This document shows, one piece after another, positions 60,132-64,000 of a stretch of 64,000 nucleotides of DNA; positions within the stretch are counted from its first letter, which is position 1, and every line of letters begins with the position of its first letter. The DNA lies in NCBI RefSeq assembly GCF_021184025.1, contig NZ_CP036537.1, positions 4,960,001-5,024,000 on the forward strand, read 5' to 3'. Position numbers and translations under genes: made by a program. Source of the stretch: Rhodopseudomonas boonkerdii. GTDB taxonomy: Bacteria; Pseudomonadota; Alphaproteobacteria; Rhizobiales; Xanthobacteraceae. The notes below the pieces were generated by a model. The model worked only from the letters and a program-made list of their open reading frames with translations. It was not told the origin of the DNA and did not search any database.

Positions 60132-61709
60132 TCAGACCGCCGTGCCAAAACCGCCGCCACCGCACATCTCGACGGTGACGACATCATCCTTTTGCAGGAC
60201 CAGATTGAGCTTGCCGTCGAGTTCGGTCGTGACGCCATCGCGCAGCAACGTCAGGCGACCGCCTTTGCCGGGTTCGCCTCCGCTCAAGCCAAAGGGCGGG
60301 ATCAGCTTGCGCTCGACGCAGCTTGTCAGATGCATGCTCGGCGCGAGCACGCGATAGCTGCGCACGACACCGTCACCGCCATGATATTTACCGCCACCGC
60401 CGGAGCCCCAGCGGATGGCCTGCCTCTCGACGCGGATGTTGTAATTTGCTTCGATCACCTCGGCCGGCGTGTTCGACGTGTTGGTGAGATGCACGCGTGT
60501 GGCGGAGCAGCCATTGCGGTCGTGCCGCGCGCCCTCGCCGCCCGCATGGACTTCGTAAAGCATCTTCCACGAGCCATCGGCGCGCGGCTCAGCAAAGGAC
60601 AGCATGCCCGATGTCGTCGCGCCCCCAGCGGACAAGCGCTCGGGGATCACATCCTTCATGGCCAGGAAGATCGCATCGACGATGCGCAACGAGGTTTCAT
60701 GATTCCCGGCTGCGACCGGCGCCGTGAGGCCTGGTTCGAAGATCGATCCTTCGCGGGTGATGATGGTAAGCGGGCGCAGCGCGCCGCCACTCTGCTGCAT
60801 GTCACGTCCGCTCATGATGCGGGCGGAATAGGCCACTGCGGAGCGGGCGATGAAGGATGTCGTGTTGCAGAAATTGGAGACGCGATCACAACTGCCGGAC
60901 AGATCGAAAGTCGCCTCGTCGCCCTTGATGACGATTTTTACATGAACACGTGCCGGCTCATCATTGGGGCCGCCGTCATCAAGAAAATCCTCGCCCTCAT
61001 AGGTGCCATCCGGCAGCGCGAGGATCGCTTCGCGCATTTCCGCTTCGGAGAGATCGTGCAGCCGCGACAAAGTGGCGACAAACATGTCCTTGCCGTGCCG
61101 CGTGCACAGCTCGACGATGCGTTTCTCGCCGGTCAGCGTGCAGGCGATCTGGCCGAGCAGGTCGCCCTCGCAGGCTTCGGGATCGCGGACATTCACTTTC
61201 AGGAACTGGACCACAGCGTCACTCACACCATCGGCAGTCGCCACCCGGATCGGCGGAATGCGCAGCGCTTCCTGGAAGGTATCGATGGCCTTGGCGAGAT
61301 AGCTGCCAGGCCATGTGCCGCCGATATCCGGCCAATGCGCGAGGCTAACCGCGAAGGCGACGATGTCGCCTTCGAAGAACACCGGACGCACGACCTTGAC
61401 GTCATTGAGGTGATTGCCGCCGAGCGCACCGAGATTGTAGATCAGCACATCGCCTTGCTTCAGCGTTGAAGCTGGCACAACCTTCAGCAATTCGCGCACC
61501 GTATAAGCCATGGCGCCGAGATGGACCGGAATATCTCGCCCCTGCCCGACCAGTTCGCCCTGCGCATCGGTAATCGCCGATGACAGGTCGCCGGCCTCGC
61601 GCAGCAAAGGCGAGCGCGCCGAGCGCGTCATCACCAGGCTCATTTCCTCCGCGGCGGCGGAAAGGCCGTGGCGGATCACTTCGACAGCAAACGGATCCAG
61701 CGTCATCAC
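60132..61709 (-). CDS. hyuB: hydantoinase/oxoprolinase subunit HyuB
   Basis: A 525-aa B subunit of the ATP-dependent N-methylhydantoinase / 5-oxoprolinase family, which cleaves a ring amide in the heteromer with HyuA. It begins MTLDPFAVEVIRHGLSAAAE, has GNHLNDVKVVRPVF (about 115) and ends with the glycine-rich tail GGSGGGGKYHGGDGVVR, then MCGGGGFGTA. Its start overlaps the hyuA stop by four bases (ATGA), so the subunits are made in equal amounts. Unlike the metal-dependent hydantoinase at 53052, it needs ATP. Confidence 0.93.
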   Translation of the reverse strand: MMTLDPFAVEVIRHGLSAAAEEMSLVMTRSARSPLLREAGDLSSAITDAQGELVGQGRDIPVHLGAMAYTVRELLKVVPASTLKQGDVLIYNLGALGGNHLNDVKVVRPVFFEGDIVAFAVSLAHWPDIGGTWPGSYLAKAIDTFQEALRIPPIRVATADGVSDAVVQFLKVNVRDPEACEGDLLGQIACTLTGEKRIVELCTRHGKDMFVATLSRLHDLSEAEMREAILALPDGTYEGEDFLDDGGPNDEPARVHVKIVIKGDEATFDLSGSCDRVSNFCNTTSFIARSAVAYSARIMSGRDMQQSGGALRPLTIITREGSIFEPGLTAPVAAGNHETSLRIVDAIFLAMKDVIPERLSAGGATTSGMLSFAEPRADGSWKMLYEVHAGGEGARHDRNGCSATRVHLTNTSNTPAEVIEANYNIRVERQAIRWGSGGGGKYHGGDGVVRSYRVLAPSMHLTSCVERKLIPPFGLSGGEPGKGGRLTLLRDGVTTELDGKLNLVLQKDDVVTVEMCGGGGFGTAV

Positions 61710-63745
61710 GCCACCTTCGTAAGATAGAGATTGCCGCTGCTATCGGGCGTAGCCTGCCAGCCTGGCGGCACCACAACTGTGGACCACGTGTCCTCGATGA
61801 TCGCCGGGCCTTTGATGGTATCCGTCATGCTGCTGCGGTCGATGATGTCGGTCATCACATCAAGCGCGCCGTCGAACGAACAGTTACGCGCGACAGGCGC
61901 AGACGAATGCGCCACGGTGCCCGGGCGCCCGACCGTGGTGGTCGATGGTTGACGCGCTTGCACGCGCACAGATTCGATCACGCAGCTTTCCTCGGTGGCA
62001 TAGCCATAGAGTTCACGGTGCTTGGCAAGGAATGCCTGACGCAACAAAGCCGGATCGAGCGGACGCGTGAACGGTACTGGGATCGCGTCGGCCTGCGCGG
62101 CGTAACGCATCAGCGCGACCAGATCGATTTCGATCGTATCGCGAGCGATGCCATTCGCGAGCAGCGGCTCCTGTGCGAGATCAACCATGGCGTCAATCCG
62201 CTCGCCGGTCCTGGCGAGATCGATGCCGTCGAGCGCGACGCGCAGCGTCTGTTGCTGCAGGAAGCTGAAGTCTGCGGTAAGGCAGCCCAGCGCCGAGAAG
62301 GCGCTGGAGGCTGCCGGCACCACGATCTCGGTGATCCCGTAGAGATCAGCAAGACCCGCCGCATGCATCGGTCCGCCACCGCCAAAGGCGAGCAGCGTAC
62401 AGTCGCGCCCATCGATGCCACGCTCGACCGTGACGCGGCGCAGGGCGCGCGCCATGGTCGCATTGGCGACACGAATAATGCCGAGCGCGGTTTCCCTGAG
62501 ACCGAGGCCGAGGCCGTCCGCGATCGGCGTGACGACACTTGCGGCCGCGGCGAGATCGATACCGATGCGTTCGCCTAACTTGGTCTCGGGATTGAGATAG
62601 CCAAGCAGGGCATTAGCGTCGGTGATGGTCGGACGCGTACCGCCGCGGCTGTAACAGGCAGGACCGGGCTCGGAGCCCGCGCTCTCCGGCCCGACGCTGA
62701 GGCCGCCGGAACCCAGCTTGACGATCGAGCCGCCGCCGGCACCGATGGAATGCACCGCGAGCATCGGTTGGCGCAGCGGGCGATCACCGAGCAGCTTGCC
62801 GTCGGTCATTTCCGCGTGGCCATCGACGATCAGGCAGACATCCGTGGTCGTACCGCCCATATCGAAGGTGAGAACGCGCGGCTTCTTGAGCTGACGCGCG
62901 ATGCTGACCGAAGCGGCGACGCCTGCAGCGGGGCCGGACATGGCCATCACCAGCGGCCGGCGCTTCACCGCGGCGATGGGGATCATCGCGCCGGCGGAGT
63001 GAAACACCTGCAGACCGGAGCCAATCGGCAGGCGCTCTTCCAGCTCGCTGAGATATTCGACGGCGATGGGCATGGCCGCGGCATTGAACACCGTGGACGA
63101 GGTGCGCTCATATTCGCGCGCTTCGGGATTAATCTCATGCGACAGCGAGACATGCGGCACGAATTCCTTCAGCCGCTCGCCCAGCATCTGTTCGTGCACG
63201 GGATTGGCATAAGCGTGGAGCAGTGATACCGCGACGCTCTGGACGTTGGCGGCTTTCAGCCAGACGATCAGCCGATCGATTTCAGCCGCGCTCAAAGGCG
63301 CCAGCACATGTCCTTCGTGGTCGAGGCGCTCATCCAGCGCAAAGCACAATTCGCGCGGCACAATCGCTTTCGGCTTCGGCGCCACGTCGAGGCGATACAG
63401 ATCGCGGCGGCGATAGCGCGAGATATCCAGCACGTCCTCGAAGCCGCGTGTGGCGATCAGCGCCACCTTCGGCAGCCGCTCCTCGACAATGGCATTGGTG
63501 ATGCGGGTGGTGCCGTGAATGAAGCGCTTCACTTCGCTTTTTTGCAGGCCCACGGCTTCGATGGCTTCCAGCATGGCCTGCACCGGCGCCAGCGGCCGCG
63601 ACGGCACTTTCGCGATACGCACTTCCGCCGTATCGCGGCGAATGGCGATGATATCGGTGAAAGTGCCGCCGATATCGGCTCCGATTTCCCAGACGTTGGT
63701 CAAAAGCTCAGGTCTCGCTGTCTCAGGGCCGGCGATGGATGGCAC
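61706..63745 (-). CDS. hyuA: hydantoinase/oxoprolinase subunit HyuA
   Basis: The 679-aa A subunit of the same enzyme family; it binds and uses ATP through the ASKHA fold. The phosphate-1 motif is GADIGGTFTDI near residue 22, followed by VLTFDMGGTTTDVCLI (about 295), the phosphate-2 loop. The initiation codon is a GTG at 63745; the only nearby alternative is TTG at 63700, which would give a shorter, family-like N-terminus. It follows the DppA-like receptor stop by 19 bp. Acetophenone carboxylase and acetone carboxylase are related, but the paired HyuB wording and the neighbours favour a hydantoin or oxoproline-type ring substrate. Confidence 0.92.
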   Translation of the reverse strand: MPSIAGPETARPELLTNVWEIGADIGGTFTDIIAIRRDTAEVRIAKVPSRPLAPVQAMLEAIEAVGLQKSEVKRFIHGTTRITNAIVEERLPKVALIATRGFEDVLDISRYRRRDLYRLDVAPKPKAIVPRELCFALDERLDHEGHVLAPLSAAEIDRLIVWLKAANVQSVAVSLLHAYANPVHEQMLGERLKEFVPHVSLSHEINPEAREYERTSSTVFNAAAMPIAVEYLSELEERLPIGSGLQVFHSAGAMIPIAAVKRRPLVMAMSGPAAGVAASVSIARQLKKPRVLTFDMGGTTTDVCLIVDGHAEMTDGKLLGDRPLRQPMLAVHSIGAGGGSIVKLGSGGLSVGPESAGSEPGPACYSRGGTRPTITDANALLGYLNPETKLGERIGIDLAAAASVVTPIADGLGLGLRETALGIIRVANATMARALRRVTVERGIDGRDCTLLAFGGGGPMHAAGLADLYGITEIVVPAASSAFSALGCLTADFSFLQQQTLRVALDGIDLARTGERIDAMVDLAQEPLLANGIARDTIEIDLVALMRYAAQADAIPVPFTRPLDPALLRQAFLAKHRELYGYATEESCVIESVRVQARQPSTTTVGRPGTVAHSSAPVARNCSFDGALDVMTDIIDRSSMTDTIKGPAIIEDTWSTVVVPPGWQATPDSSGNLYLTKVA

Positions 63746-63764
63746 CGCCGGCTGTCGCTCGGGT

Positions 63765-64000
63765 TTACTTGCGGCGCAGATCGCGGAAATCGACCTGACG
63801 ATGGAACCAGTAGGTGTAGCCGTCGAGCTGCGGGATCATTACCGCGTCCTGATTGGCCTGCCAGAGCAGCGCCATCGGCGCCTCCTTGACGTATTCGGCG
63901 ATCATCTCCTTGCCAATCGACTCGTATTTCGCCTGATCCTGCTCGAAGCGGGCCGCATTGGCCAGTTTGACGATCAGCTCATTGTTCCAGGAGCTGTAGT
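63765..64000 (-). CDS. DppA-like ABC transporter binding protein (C-terminal part)
   Basis: The last 77 residues of an SBP_bac_5 receptor, cut by the window edge. The frame runs EQDQAKYESIGKEMIAEYVK to the end YTYWFHRQVDFRDLRRK, matching the C-terminus of the receptor at 46885-48513. It is the first visible gene of the HyuAB operon. This implies that the ATP-dependent hydantoinase has its own peptide-type importer, with permease genes expected further upstream outside the window. Confidence 0.85.
   Translation of the reverse strand, partial: YSSWNNELIVKLANAARFEQDQAKYESIGKEMIAEYVKEAPMALLWQANQDAVMIPQLDGYTYWFHRQVDFRDLRRK

Overview
The window is a 64-kb piece of a high-GC (roughly 60-64%) alphaproteobacterial chromosome. 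Several things suggest the Bradyrhizobium / Rhodopseudomonas / Afipia / Tardiphaga group. These are the long (545 aa) isocitrate lyase paired with an ScfR-type regulator, many Tat-type and Leu/Ile/Val-type binding proteins, and short dispersed palindromes with TCCCGGACGC ends. The lineage is an inference from gene style, not a measured identity. No rRNA, tRNA, phage, IS element or CRISPR array was recognised. Both window edges cut a gene.

Layout. 1-5.7 kb: a TRAP transporter operon (dctQ-dctM-dctP plus a DapA-family lyase cut by the left edge), a divergent GntR regulator with an operator over the shared promoter, and an M20 amidohydrolase. 5.7-9.3 kb: an ScfR/RamB-type regulator divergent from aceA (glyoxylate shunt). 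9.3-11.4 kb: a small ORF and a CYTH-CHAD protein. 11.4-19.6 kb: an amide module of amidase, a complete branched-chain-type ABC transporter, a cytosolic AmiC-like amide-binding protein and a MarR regulator. 19.6-22.4 kb: an exported PfpI-like protein divergent from a GlxA-type AraC regulator, and a small exported protein. 22.4-29.8 kb: a patatin lipoprotein and a TriABC-like RND pump with two adaptors under a divergent TetR. 29.8-37 kb: gene remnants, RidA, an AraC-regulator/acetamidase-formamidase fusion (778 aa), a free-standing paralogous FmdA, and a polar-amino-acid ABC transporter whose permease and ATPase are one polypeptide. 37-40 kb: an autotransporter with three tandem Ig-like repeats. 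40-57 kb: a DapA-family lyase, SDRs, a GlcD-like flavoprotein, a Dpp-type peptide transporter, a flavoprotein monooxygenase with a LysR regulator, and a D-hydantoinase / hydantoin racemase / N-carbamoyl-D-amino acid hydrolase set. 57-64 kb: an operon of an AMP-forming acyl-CoA synthetase, a class III aminotransferase, HyuB, HyuA and a Dpp-type binding protein cut by the right edge.

Taken together this is an accessory catabolic region devoted to scavenging small organic nitrogen compounds. Four separate C-N hydrolysis routes sit next to their own importers: amidase-signature amidase, FmdA acetamidase/formamidase, metal-dependent hydantoinase plus carbamoylase, and ATP-dependent HyuAB. The most unusual gene is the AraC-FmdA fusion. 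It places a complete amide hydrolase behind a complete AraC-type DNA-binding regulator and lies in the same direction as an unfused FmdA paralogue. It is a candidate single-protein enzyme-sensor-regulator. A second unusual element is an amide-binding protein of the AmiC type without any signal peptide, placed between the amidase operon and a MarR regulator, with no AmiR partner in view.
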